Part shown: one piece after another, positions 37,601 through 45,460 of the stretch
Layout: every line of letters starts with the position of its first letter
Numbering within the stretch: the first letter of the stretch is position 1
The notes under the pieces: model-generated
The model's input: the letters and a program-made list of their open reading frames with translations, nothing else
Told to the model about the DNA's origin: nothing
Database searches by the model: none
Position numbers and translations under genes: made by a program
Assembly (NCBI RefSeq): GCF_029433335.1
Contig: NZ_JAQTHX010000001.1
Location: 124,001 to 188,000, forward strand
Reading direction: 5' to 3'
DNA from: Bifidobacterium sp. ESL0745
GTDB lineage: Bacteria > Actinomycetota > Actinomycetes > Actinomycetales > Bifidobacteriaceae
Length of the DNA: 64,000 bases

Positions 37601-38307
37601 CGAACCTCGTGCACGCCAAGAAGGGCGACACCATCGATTTCCAGGACGGTGCCGGCAAGACCTATCACGTCAAGATCTCCGGTGTCTGCGAGATGTATCT
37701 TGGCCACTTCATGGTGATGAGTCCGTCCGCCTACCGCTCGGTCTTCGGACAACGTTACCAGACCAACGCCTATATGGTCACGCTCAAAGACGGCAGCGTG
37801 GCCAATACCAAGCGGCAGGCGGCCTCGTTCATGCGTTTGGGCGGCATCCAGGGCGTGGTGCAGAACACGACGTTGATGCATCAGATCGACGTGGTCGTCA
37901 AGGCCCTGAACCAGATCATGTGGGTGCTGATCATCGTGGCGACCATGCTCGGCGTGGTCATCCTCTACAACCTCACGAACCTCAACGTTTCCGAGCGCGT
38001 CCGCGAGCTCTCCACCATCAAGGTGCTGGGCTTCTACAACGGCGAGACCACGATGTACATCTACCGCGAAACGATTCTGCTCTCCGTCCTCGGCATCATC
38101 GTCGGCTACGGTTTCGGTGCGTGGCTGCACCGCTACATCATCACCGCCGTTCCGCCGGACGACGTCATGTTCGACCCGTCGGTTTCCTGGCTCGCCTTCG
38201 TGGTTCCGCTGGTCGTGGTCGGCCTCATCACCGCCGCCCTTGGCTGGTTCGTCAACTCCAAGCTCAAGCACCTCGACATGCTCGAGGCTCTGAAGTCCGT
38301 GGACTAA
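34663..38307 (+). CDS. Large FtsX-type ABC transporter permease with coiled-coil domain
   Basis: A 1214-aa permease. About 65 acidic cytoplasmic residues precede the first membrane helix (FFSIVCLVALGSFALVGLTV). A large external region follows. About residues 325-650 are a Gln/Ala/Lys-rich coiled coil (repeats such as QQLDSARGQLADAKTQLD). Then come three FtsX helices (IFPYFMYLVAALVTF, GFAASILGAVIGIF, VTLLAVVLAMLSAVVPAV), another helix-and-exterior unit and three more C-terminal helices. The duplicated FtsX layout suits lipid or peptide extraction rather than sugar transport. Possible starts are ATGs at 34663, 34669 and 34675. Confidence 0.88.
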   Translation: MVMGMADDTTMGSDFRPDDTVRLPGDMLQSDEADSGNAYGNTDFAGSSVPDPAGDAGQASGSSHSRTSKRMLWRDIRQAFSKSKGRFFSIVCLVALGSFALVGLTVSGPDMRDTGNAYFAEHHLADLSVISDYGLDKSDRQQIDKAPGASRIEYGYLKDVVVRGSDESVRVLSAPKDISTYHLVNGRMPKTAGETAIDSSHQSKYPLGSTLKVSEKADALGRKVLSHDSFKVVGVVDSTEILSSVNMGPSTSGSGSLDGYAVVTPGAFKSDDYMIARLTYTDLDHMRDHYSSKYNDALQTHKKALDKILANRPKERREGIVKQVNSQIDSGRKQVSDARQQLDSARGQLADAKTQLDNGNRQLADSKQQLATQVASAQKQIAAAQTKITQGQNEYNVNKQQYDAAVPQVTAASQQVNDAYAQLKTGQAQIDDNSAKLETGKKQADDAVAQATTAQQNVNQGITKVQGQINAINAQLPSVSGSDHDKLAGELAQLNTQLAQLKTQAAAVGQKSTEATQGRDTFLNTTYNPGIAQIQAAQGQLNAKRAQADAGNAQLAQKQQQLAAAKTQLDQAAAQLAQARAKVQQSQQQLAAKQKQAQTQIDATQTQLTDKTNEYNSKKAEFDQAEPDAQKKIKDAEGKLDDATAMLNAVEDPVYSVDSKRETPGSDGYKIYDSISVIVDSLSHIFPYFMYLVAALVTFTTMTRFVDEERINAGTLKALGYSDRDVMKKFVVYGFAASILGAVIGIFTGHTLLPIIVYNAYKVGFNVPVIHLGFHWQVTLLAVVLAMLSAVVPAVWSAARELKERPAALMLPKPPSAGSKILLERIPFIWNHLNFTHKVTARNIFRYKQRMFMTIFGVCGSVALLTAGFAVQGSISGINEHQFGGVMHYNLIAAQNAHVTDSQNKAIDARLQKSDIKRSLPVHYESITKVAGRNGDKQSVTMLVPRDTAAFNDYIKLNTRQGHHPLSLDSNGAVVSERFANLVHAKKGDTIDFQDGAGKTYHVKISGVCEMYLGHFMVMSPSAYRSVFGQRYQTNAYMVTLKDGSVANTKRQAASFMRLGGIQGVVQNTTLMHQIDVVVKALNQIMWVLIIVATMLGVVILYNLTNLNVSERVRELSTIKVLGFYNGETTMYIYRETILLSVLGIIVGYGFGAWLHRYIITAVPPDDVMFDPSVSWLAFVVPLVVVGLITAALGWFVNSKLKHLDMLEALKSVD

Positions 38308-38554
38308 AGACGCGTCAATATCGGCCTAATATGAAGCGTATGTTTCGAGCTGACGTGGGGCGTATATGTCGCTGCTAGAACCGTGAATCTTATATCCCTC
38401 CCCCTGATACTGGCGGAACGTGCGTTTTTGATTGCGTTGAGGAAGTTTGCAATTTTCCTGTCGTGTCCCAATCAGAGGCTGTATTTCTTGCTTGGTTGGA
38501 GGCGGTTTCCGATGTTTCTGTCGCTAAGGTAACTCGGCCATGAGGTGATAACAA

Positions 38555-40576
38555 TCATTTGTGACGGGCAAGTGCCTGGTCGAAGAAGCGATATTCGTGC
38601 TCGGTGGAGCCTAGAGCGGCTTCCATCATTTCGTTGTAATCATACATGTTCGCAGATGCCGCGAGCTTGTCGCAAATGTGTAGCTCCTCGAGGGTGCGTG
38701 AAGCGAAACCGGGGTCGGCATACATCCGGATCCACAGGCCGTATGGGTGATGGTCGAGGTCGAGATTGCGCTCGCGAACCTGCTCTTCCATCTCCTGCCC
38801 GATGACCGAATAGACCCAGTAGCAGGGCATGACCACGGCAACCAGCGCAGCGTAAGAACCATTGTCGGTGAAGCGGTGTTCGTGGCCGAGATAGGCGGCG
38901 GTCGTTTCGCTCATTGGCGCACGTTCGGTGCTGAAACCATGCTCTCTGTACCACTGCTTATGGAACGTCAGTCCCTCCTCCAGCCCATACGAGGCCGCGT
39001 CGGCGAAGAACGCGCGTTCGTGCGGATCGGCGGCGCGACTGCTCGCCAGTGCCAACAACGAGGTGTAATCCGTCAGGTAAATATCGTCCTGGTGCAGATA
39101 GAACGCAAAATCGTCCAGCGGCAGCGTCCCGTCAAGCATGCGTTTGATAAACGGCATTTTGGCGATGCGTCTGCGGATTCCGGCGGTACGACGCCAATAA
39201 TCCTCCGTGAAACTCATTCCGGTGGGGGAGTGCTGCCAGGTAAAGTCGACGGGGCCGTGGCCGTGACCCACATGCAGGTTGTCCGCGGCGGTGATGGCCC
39301 CGGTCATCCACGCTTTGGCGCGTTTTGCTGTTTCGACCCAATCTTCGGACTGTGGTCGCAAGGCCGCGAGCGTGCTTGACAGGGTGTCGCCGGTCCCGTG
39401 CACATTTTGCGTTGGTACGGCCGTGCCTTCGATACGGGTAATGGTTATCGGTTTCTCGTATCCTGAAACAGTTTTGGACGGGAATTGAAGCGTTCGGGCA
39501 GATGCGGTTGCTACGGGTGGTGCCGGTTCTGCGACATTCGGGTTCGTCCCCGATGCTGTTTTCTTCTGTGTGTTATCCATCGGCGCTGAAGGGTTGCTTT
39601 CAGAATCAGCTACATCAATGGGTTCGATCGAGCTTTTCGTGGCAATGCTGTCTGATTTATTGGCTCCAGCAGTGGTGTCGCTCAAGTTCGGTACTGCAAG
39701 AATATCGGTGCATTCCTTGTTGCCGTTCAGCGCCAGAGCGCCACCTTTTGCGTAGACGGCGACGCCGAAGCGAGTGGCCACGGATTTTGCCAGCCGTTCC
39801 ATTTCCTCGTAGGAACGCGGGGCTTGGGGAATGGTGTGACCAGTTTTGACTGATTGAGGTGCGGTTATGTTATTGCCTAACGGCTTGTTTTCCGCATTTT
39901 TGCCGTCAAAAGCATCGCTATCTAATTCTGCTTCGTCGTCCATCGCACCAAGCGCAGCCAATTCCATGGCATTTGGCGTGATGATGTCGGCCAACGGTAT
40001 CAGCGTGGTCAGTGCCTGTTCCGCTTCGGCGGTAAGCAGCCGGTCGCCGGACTTGGCGTACATTACCGGGTCAAGCACGACGGTCGGCTTGGACTTGCCG
40101 TTGACTTCATAATCGTTCAGCAGATCAACCAGCCATTTTCGCACCGTGTCGACCAATTCCGGCGTACCAAGCATGCCGATTTTCATAGCGTCGATATCCG
40201 CGTCGTTGCTGATCGCCTTGAGCTGGGCCAGTAAAAACGGCGGTTCGACGTTGACGATGTCGGTGACACCCTGCGTGTTCTGCGCAAGCACACTGGTCAT
40301 TGCCGCATAGCCAAACACACCTTGGGCGGTAAACGCCTTCATATCGGCCATGGTGCCGGCCCCGCCGATGGGGTCGGAACCTTCGATGGAAAGCACTCGT
40401 AGGCGTGACGGCTTAATTCGGTTGAGGTCATTGTCGTAGCGCTGCTGCATATCGAGCAGTTTGGTAATAGCCTGTGCCGAACCGTCGTTCAGGGCTTCTG
40501 TCGTATTTTTCCCTTCTTGGGCTTCAGAAATACCCGAATTCTGAATGGAATCGAAGGAATCGACTGTATCGGTCAT
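38555..40576 (-). CDS. ThiD-like kinase fused to TenA
   Basis: A 673-aa two-domain protein. The N-terminal ribokinase-fold domain (IEGSDPIGGAGTMADMKAF; AMKIGMLGTPELV; VLDPVMYAKSGDRLL) resembles hydroxymethylpyrimidine-phosphate kinase. A disordered insertion of about 160 residues splits it before VHGTGDTLSSTLAAL. The C-terminal 220 residues are TenA (FIKRMLDGTLPLDDFAFYLHQDDIYL; MPCYWVYSVIGQ, with the catalytic-type Cys), the thiaminase II that salvages aminopyrimidines. The kinase catalytic loop is GTGD, not the GTGC of true ThiD. It is the last gene of the thi cluster, 19 nt after thiD. The ATG at 40576 follows AAGGAAAG. Confidence 0.88.
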   Translation of the reverse strand: MTDTVDSFDSIQNSGISEAQEGKNTTEALNDGSAQAITKLLDMQQRYDNDLNRIKPSRLRVLSIEGSDPIGGAGTMADMKAFTAQGVFGYAAMTSVLAQNTQGVTDIVNVEPPFLLAQLKAISNDADIDAMKIGMLGTPELVDTVRKWLVDLLNDYEVNGKSKPTVVLDPVMYAKSGDRLLTAEAEQALTTLIPLADIITPNAMELAALGAMDDEAELDSDAFDGKNAENKPLGNNITAPQSVKTGHTIPQAPRSYEEMERLAKSVATRFGVAVYAKGGALALNGNKECTDILAVPNLSDTTAGANKSDSIATKSSIEPIDVADSESNPSAPMDNTQKKTASGTNPNVAEPAPPVATASARTLQFPSKTVSGYEKPITITRIEGTAVPTQNVHGTGDTLSSTLAALRPQSEDWVETAKRAKAWMTGAITAADNLHVGHGHGPVDFTWQHSPTGMSFTEDYWRRTAGIRRRIAKMPFIKRMLDGTLPLDDFAFYLHQDDIYLTDYTSLLALASSRAADPHERAFFADAASYGLEEGLTFHKQWYREHGFSTERAPMSETTAAYLGHEHRFTDNGSYAALVAVVMPCYWVYSVIGQEMEEQVRERNLDLDHHPYGLWIRMYADPGFASRTLEELHICDKLAASANMYDYNEMMEAALGSTEHEYRFFDQALARHK

Positions 40577-40595
40577 TCTCGGAATCTTTCCTTGT

Positions 40596-41462
40596 CTAGT
40601 TTTCTCTATTCCGCCATTGCCAAGCATGGTCCATTGGGCCCGAACCCGCTCCGAGGTCTAGGCCTGCAGCAATGCAGCCTGTGAGATAGTCTTTGCCGTT
40701 TTGCACGGCTTGGGCCAACGGTTGCCCTTTGGCAAGTCCTGCGGCGATGGCGCTTGAAAGTGTGCAACCGGTACCGTGGGTATTGGGATTTGCGATACGT
40801 TCGTGGCGAAACCACGCGATTTGTCCATTGTCTAATAACAGGTCGTTGGCACCATTTTGCCCGTGTCCGCCTTTGATAAGCACTGCACAGCCACCGCAAC
40901 GTTTGGCGATACGGCGCGCGGCTTCGACGGTGCTCGCCTCGTCGCAGATGGTTCCGGAATCGGTTTCGCTGAGCGTCTCGGCTTCCGGGATGTTCGGCGT
41001 CACCAAAGTGACCAGTGGAAGCAGCTTCGTGCACAGCACGTCCACGGAATTTTTGCTGCTGAGCCTGTCGCCGCTGGAAGCGATCATCACCGAATCGACC
41101 ACGATATTGGTGGCTTGAAAATGCTCAAGTCGGTTCGCGATGACTTCGATGAGTTTGGCGTTTGGCACCATGCCGATTTTGATGGCGTCCGGTCGGATAT
41201 CTTCGAATACGGCATCGATCTGTGCGGCCAGCATATCCGGAGAGGTGGTCGCAGTGGCGCGCACTCCCGTAGTGTTCTGCGCGGTCAGCGAGGTGACGGC
41301 GCTCATTCCGTACACTCCACAGGCCATGAGCGTCTTGAGGTCGGCTTGGATGCCAGCCCCGCCCGACGAGTCGCTGCCCGCGATGGACAGCACCGTCGGT
41401 AGCCGGTATGGGCGGACGGAGTTGGATTCAGACGTACTGGTCGTTGATTCCGTGTTTGTCAT
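40596..41462 (-). CDS. thiD: Hydroxymethylpyrimidine/phosphomethylpyrimidine kinase
   Basis: A 288-aa canonical ThiD that phosphorylates HMP twice to give the pyrimidine diphosphate used by ThiE. The substrate loop [17 protein letters not shown], the [19 protein letters not shown] stretch, KIGMV, and [20 protein letters not shown] with the usual cysteine are all present. The first 18 residues are a Ser/Thr/Asn-rich tail. It lies between thiE and the thiD-tenA fusion on the same strand. Confidence 0.95.
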   Translation of the reverse strand: MTNTESTTSTSESNSVRPYRLPTVLSIAGSDSSGGAGIQADLKTLMACGVYGMSAVTSLTAQNTTGVRATATTSPDMLAAQIDAVFEDIRPDAIKIGMVPNAKLIEVIANRLEHFQATNIVVDSVMIASSGDRLSSKNSVDVLCTKLLPLVTLVTPNIPEAETLSETDSGTICDEASTVEAARRIAKRCGGCAVLIKGGHGQNGANDLLLDNGQIAWFRHERIANPNTHGTGCTLSSAIAAGLAKGQPLAQAVQNGKDYLTGCIAAGLDLGAGSGPMDHAWQWRNREN

Positions 41463-41631
41463 TGTTCTTAATGCCGATTTCCTGCGATTTTGCTTTTCCG
41501 TTAATGGGATGCTTAACCCGCGCGCGTTCCCAGATGAAGCATCTGTCGTTTCATAGCGTTTCCAAGGGTTATCTTCTGATGATTCTCATCAAACTAAGAG
41601 AAAGTTGGTGAGCGGGTCATGCATTTACGTC

Positions 41632-42372
41632 TCACCCACGCTTCGCGCGTGCGGCGTTCCACGAATCCACCATGGCTTTGGTGGTGGCCTGCGGATCGTC
41701 GGCCCCGGCGATGGCCGAGACCACGAACCAGCCGGCGGCTTGCGTTTGCGCCAAATCAGGCAGGTCTTCGAGCTTCACGCCGCCGCCCACGACGATGGGA
41801 TAGTAGGACTCACGGCACAGCGCATTGATGGATGCGGTGTCTTGTGTGTGGTGCTTGTGGTCGGCACCGATGACGATGCAGTCGGGCTTGGTGGTGCTGG
41901 GGTGCAGCGGGCCTGCGCCGATATAGTCGATGGTGCCGGCAGGCAGGGAATTGGCGGCTTTCACCTCATCAAGCACTTTGCAGCTCAGTCCGATGATGGC
42001 GTCCGGTCCGAGTAGCTTGCGTGCCTCGGCCGGGTTCATGTCATCCTGTCCGATGTGCACGCCGTCGACCTTGATGCCCATATCGCGGCACTGCCAGGCC
42101 ACATCCGCGCGGTCGTCGATGACCAGCGGAACGGAGCCGGATGCGCTGGCCTGTGTGATGACGTCGGCGGTCTGCTGCGCGATCTCGGTGATATCCCTTG
42201 CATCGCCCGGTTTGACTCGAATCTGTACGAAAGTGATGCCTCCGGCCAGCGCCTGCCGCACGATGTCAGGGACAGGCCGTGATTTGGTGTCCGCAGGTCC
42301 GAGCACGAGGTACGAGCTCAGGTCGAAGCAATCGCGCATCGAAGCGAATGGAGTTTTATACGTATTGGTCAT
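41632..42372 (-). CDS. thiE: Thiamine-phosphate synthase
   Basis: A 246-aa TIM-barrel enzyme that joins HMP diphosphate and hydroxyethylthiazole phosphate to make thiamine phosphate. The diagnostic stretches are FVQIRVKPGDARD, LVIDDRADVAWQC, GVHIGQDDMNPAEARKLLG, IGLSCKVLDEV and DYIGAGPLHPSTTKPD. It sits 236 nt after thiM, separated by a hairpin, and 169 nt before thiD. No second TPP riboswitch was found before it, so its control by thiamine would depend on read-through from thiM. Confidence 0.95.
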   Translation of the reverse strand: MTNTYKTPFASMRDCFDLSSYLVLGPADTKSRPVPDIVRQALAGGITFVQIRVKPGDARDITEIAQQTADVITQASASGSVPLVIDDRADVAWQCRDMGIKVDGVHIGQDDMNPAEARKLLGPDAIIGLSCKVLDEVKAANSLPAGTIDYIGAGPLHPSTTKPDCIVIGADHKHHTQDTASINALCRESYYPIVVGGGVKLEDLPDLAQTQAAGWFVVSAIAGADDPQATTKAMVDSWNAARAKRG

Positions 42373-42496
42373 TATTGACTCGATTCATTCAATTGAAATA
42401 CTTGTCATAGGTGGCATTGTCCTGATTCCGGCCGGTGCAACGGGCGAGATCAATTTGCAAGGCCGCAAAAGGAGGTATCAACGTTGTTCTTCTGCG

Positions 42497-42545
42497 TCCA
42501 ACACAACGTGAGCACGCATTTGCTGTTGTGTTGGAGACAGATCGT
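42497..42545 (-). terminator. Hairpin between thiM and thiE
   Basis: Perfect arms TCCAACACAAC (42497-42507) and GTTGTGTTGGA (42535-42545), 11 bp, enclose a 27-nt loop. No T run follows on the minus strand, so read-through to thiE is plausible and the hairpin may protect mRNA ends instead. Confidence 0.4.
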
Positions 42546-42608
42546 TGATATTCCTGCCTCCAACGCTGCTTGGATTTACTTTTCAGCTAGATTGAAGACG
42601 CCCCTGGT

Positions 42609-43526
42609 TTAAGCCAGAATCGGCGATGCGGCGATTTGCTCAGGCGTGGTCGACCAGAGTCCATCAAGGAAAGCGACCTGGAAGGAACCAGGTCCATGCG
42701 AATTGGCCTCGCCGGTTTCGCTTGCGCGGTTGTAGAGCGCGCTCGCGGCCAGGGCTGCGGTAAGCGGGTCGGCGACGGCCAGATACGTTGCTGTCACGCC
42801 GCCAAGCGAGCAGCCGGCACCGGTGATCTTGGTCATCATCGCGCTGCCGCCGGGCAGACGATACGTGTGTTCGCCATCGGTCACAAGGTCGGTTTCGCCG
42901 GAAACGGCTACCGCGCCTTGACCACTCACGTCGCCCTTGGCGATGAACCGTGCCAGAACACGTGCGGAGTCTTCCGCGGCTTCGACGTCATCGGCCGATT
43001 CCACGCCTACCGGACCGCTTGATTGCTTTGACGTATCGTCATTGCTGTCTCCGTCCAACGGTAGCTCCCACATTTCGCGCAGTTTGATGATTTCGGAAGC
43101 GTTGCCACGGATGATGGTAGGTGGGGCGACCTTGAACGACTTCAAAATATCGGTACGCGTGGTGCCTAGCCCTGCGGCCACGGGGTCAAGCACCCAGCGA
43201 TGGTGATCGGCTTGGAAGTGCCTGGAGATTTCCTCAAGCGCATCCTCGTAGAACGGCAGCAGCGTGCCGACGTTGATGTAGCTGGCGCCACTGGCCGCCT
43301 CGCCGTCGGCGATGTCGTCGGGCAGGAAGCTCATCGCCGCTGCGCCGCCTGCTGCCAGCTGGGCGTTGGCCACCAGGTTGATGGTGACGAAATTGGTGAA
43401 GGATTGCGCCAAAGGCGTGGTGTCCCGTACGGTCTTTGCGGCCTTCTGGATGTTCGTACGCAGCGGATCGTCCGTCGCCAGATTGCTGAGATTGTTGTTT
43501 GCTGATGAGTATGCGTCATTGACCAT
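42609..43526 (-). CDS. thiM: Hydroxyethylthiazole kinase
   Basis: A 305-aa salvage kinase that phosphorylates the thiazole alcohol for ThiE. The segments NFVTINLVANAQLAAGGAAAM, RWVLDPVAAGLGTTRTDIL, IIRGNASEIIKLR and ITGAGCSLGGVTATYLAV (with the catalytic-loop Cys) define the family. It is longer than the usual 270 residues because of a Ser/Asp-rich insertion near residue 160. The ATG at 43526 follows AGGGAG by 8 nt, and that site is also the 3' core of the riboswitch. With thiE, thiD and tenA but no thiC or thiG here, the cluster looks like a salvage route. Confidence 0.95.
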   Translation of the reverse strand: MVNDAYSSANNNLSNLATDDPLRTNIQKAAKTVRDTTPLAQSFTNFVTINLVANAQLAAGGAAAMSFLPDDIADGEAASGASYINVGTLLPFYEDALEEISRHFQADHHRWVLDPVAAGLGTTRTDILKSFKVAPPTIIRGNASEIIKLREMWELPLDGDSNDDTSKQSSGPVGVESADDVEAAEDSARVLARFIAKGDVSGQGAVAVSGETDLVTDGEHTYRLPGGSAMMTKITGAGCSLGGVTATYLAVADPLTAALAASALYNRASETGEANSHGPGSFQVAFLDGLWSTTPEQIAASPILA

Positions 43527-43533
43527 ATTCGCG

Positions 43534-43640
43534 TCTCCCTACGATGGTATTAACCAACAGGTTCCAAGGGTCGAGCGTTGTGCTCGTCTCAACTTGCGCA
43601 CCCGCCGAAGCCGGTCCGCAGGTTCCCCTGCACTTACAAT
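43534..43640 (-). ncRNA. TPP (thiamine pyrophosphate) riboswitch
   Basis: Reading the minus strand, the leader of thiM carries the conserved TPP aptamer pieces in order: a 5' GGGG stretch near 43628, a long P3 helix closed by a TTCG loop, TTGAGA, ACCC, GGAACCTG, GGTTAATACCA and finally CGTAGGGA (43536-43543). The last piece overlaps the thiM ribosome-binding site, so binding of the coenzyme should hide that site. P1 pairing is short or unclear. Confidence 0.9.
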
Positions 43641-43770
43641 CATGACGCTATGCGCCTCATTGGACAAGGCAGATTCATAAAGGAGAAACTCGCAATCTAT
43701 CGGATGATATCCGTAGATTGCGAGCTGGGGAATATTGCGTGTTAAGTCGGGAAATTTGACACGGTATAAA

Positions 43771-44400
43771 CTACCAACGCACAGAAATGCGCTCGCGGTC
43801 ATGTGGCTTGTCAGTGGCGATCTCATCGACCATAGCCACCGCATAGTCGGCGTAGCTGATCGCGCTCTTGCCGTCCTTGTCGGTGGTGTACTCCTCGCCG
43901 GCCAGAACATATTTGCCGGTACGCGGGCCGTCGGCTTTAAAATCGCCAGCAGGGCTCACGTAGGTCCAATGGACGTCGTTGCGGCGGCGCAGCGCGTCAA
44001 GCGCCTTACCCATGGCCAGCGGAACGCCCTTGATGTTGTCCGGGAACGAATCGGAAAGCTGCTTGGTGTGCGCTTTGTCGGTGTAAAGGCTGCCAGCGCC
44101 GCCAACCACGAGCAGACGGGTGTCGCTGCCGGACAGGGCGTCGGCTAGGTGTTTCAACGAGGTGCTGTGCTCGTCGAGCTTGGCCGGATCAAAGATGCCG
44201 AAGGCGTCCACCACGGCGTCGAAACCGGTGAGGTCGGCGGCCGTCAGGTCAAAGAGATCCTTGACGATGGCGTGCGGCGCCTTGGTTTTGTTTTCGCCGC
44301 GCACGATGGCGGTGACATCCATGCCGCGATTGACGGCCGCCTCGACGATCAGACGTCCGGACTTGCCGTTGGCTGCGACCACTGCGATTTTCTTGCTCAT
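43771..44400 (-). CDS. NAD(P)-binding SDR-type reductase (NmrA/YwnB-like)
   Basis: A 209-aa single-domain Rossmann protein starting MSKKIAVVAANGKSGRLIVE, with the GxxGxxG-like nucleotide loop at the N-terminus. VDAFGIFDPAKLDEH and WTYVSPAGDFKADGPRTGKY are like the atypical SDR proteins that sense or reduce with NADPH (YwnB, NmrA-like). The ATG at 44400 has AAAGAG nine nt upstream; an extension upstream is unsupported. It follows a second small nucleotide-binding protein on the same strand, after 106 nt. Substrate unknown. Confidence 0.82.
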   Translation of the reverse strand: MSKKIAVVAANGKSGRLIVEAAVNRGMDVTAIVRGENKTKAPHAIVKDLFDLTAADLTGFDAVVDAFGIFDPAKLDEHSTSLKHLADALSGSDTRLLVVGGAGSLYTDKAHTKQLSDSFPDNIKGVPLAMGKALDALRRRNDVHWTYVSPAGDFKADGPRTGKYVLAGEEYTTDKDGKSAISYADYAVAMVDEIATDKPHDRERISVRW

Positions 44401-44506
44401 AATAAGTACTCTTTCTGTTGGAATCGTATATAAATGCGGTTTCACGGCATCAAATGAGCGTAATGGCTTGGATTTTTGTTCATTTTCCGCCACGAACCTG
44501 ATGCGT

Positions 44507-45121
44507 CTACTTGACGACCTTGAAGCCGCTGGTCCATTGGGTGGCGCCGTTCATGGCCAGCACCATCTGCAGTGCGCCGAAGCCTTCCATGTAGGATGCA
44601 CGCTTCAAAGGGCCGGCATCAGCAAAGCGCAGGCCCGCGCCTTCGACAACGGCCTGCAATGCCTTCTTGGCGTCCTCGCTGTCCGAGGCGGCCATCACCG
44701 TGGTCGGCGCCCCGTCGTTGGTACCGCTGGCCAGCGTTGCGGCAAAGTCGGTGTTGAACGCCTTGATGACTTCGGATTGAGGAAGTTTGGCTGCCAGTTC
44801 TTCTGCGGCGGAATGTGCTCCTTGCGGCAGCGCCAGATCCATCGTGCTGAAATCGAGCGGATTACTCGGGTCCACAACCACCCTGCCCGCAAGTTGTGCG
44901 CCATATTCCTCAACGACATTGGCCTCCGCGGGATAGGGCAGGGCCAGAACAACGATGTCGCCGGTGATTTCCTCACTCCACGCCGAGGCGGTGACGCCTG
45001 GGATGGCTGCAGCCTTGGTTTTGTCGCGGTCGATGACCTGCACGTCGGCCCCTGCTGCGACGCCGATGCCCGCGACTGCCGCGCCGATATGTCCTGATCC
45101 GAAAACGGTGATGCTTGTCAT
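44507..45121 (-). CDS. NADP-dependent F420-reductase-like protein
   Basis: A 204-aa Rossmann protein beginning MTSITVFGSGHIGAAVAGIG, followed by LALPYPAEANVVEEY, VVVDPSNPLDF and the late SEVIKAFNTDFAATLASG. This is the NADPH:F420 oxidoreductase / YqcI-like family, in bifidobacteria most likely a general NADP reductase since F420 is not expected. Starting at ATG 45121 the preceding bases contain AAAAGAG. Together with the SDR protein downstream it may form a two-gene redox unit; no regulator is adjacent. Confidence 0.83.
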   Translation of the reverse strand: MTSITVFGSGHIGAAVAGIGVAAGADVQVIDRDKTKAAAIPGVTASAWSEEITGDIVVLALPYPAEANVVEEYGAQLAGRVVVDPSNPLDFSTMDLALPQGAHSAAEELAAKLPQSEVIKAFNTDFAATLASGTNDGAPTTVMAASDSEDAKKALQAVVEGAGLRFADAGPLKRASYMEGFGALQMVLAMNGATQWTSGFKVVK

Positions 45122-45460
45122 GATGTGCTCTTTTCTTTTGAAAGTTATATGGTGCAATGCAATGGTCCCGTGCAAACTGGAATCGCGGCATACGCTGTGG
45201 TTGTCACTCTATCCAAGAACTATGCTGAAAGTCAGCAGTTACTTTAAACGCTTATAGATCCGGGCAATCTAGCGCAAAAGTGGGTTAGATAGCGAAAAAT
45301 AATTCGTAATTCGTGCCGATGAAATAAGTGTGGCCGATGGGGATAGCGCGGCGGATGGCGTAAGTACGGCTGACGGGCTGTGCGTTGGGGTAGAGTGGCA
45401 AGACGAAGTTGTGACATGGCGACAACGCGGTAACTCGACGATTAGTCAGGCAGGGAATTC
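45122..45460. other. Divergent region between the reductase gene and the fused ABC gene
   Basis: No gene is credible in these 339 nt. A short hairpin, TGCTGA-AAG-TCAGCA with its small loop cut, lies at 45223-45237. Both divergent promoters must lie here. Confidence 0.4.

Noticed and set aside
36658..38271. 537-aa minus frame inside the permease gene
   Set aside because: Shadow of the FtsX permease; no ribosome-binding site or family likeness.
42373..42608. Second TPP riboswitch before thiE
   Set aside because: None of the aptamer pieces (TGAGA, GAACCTG, GTAGGGA) appear; only a hairpin is seen.
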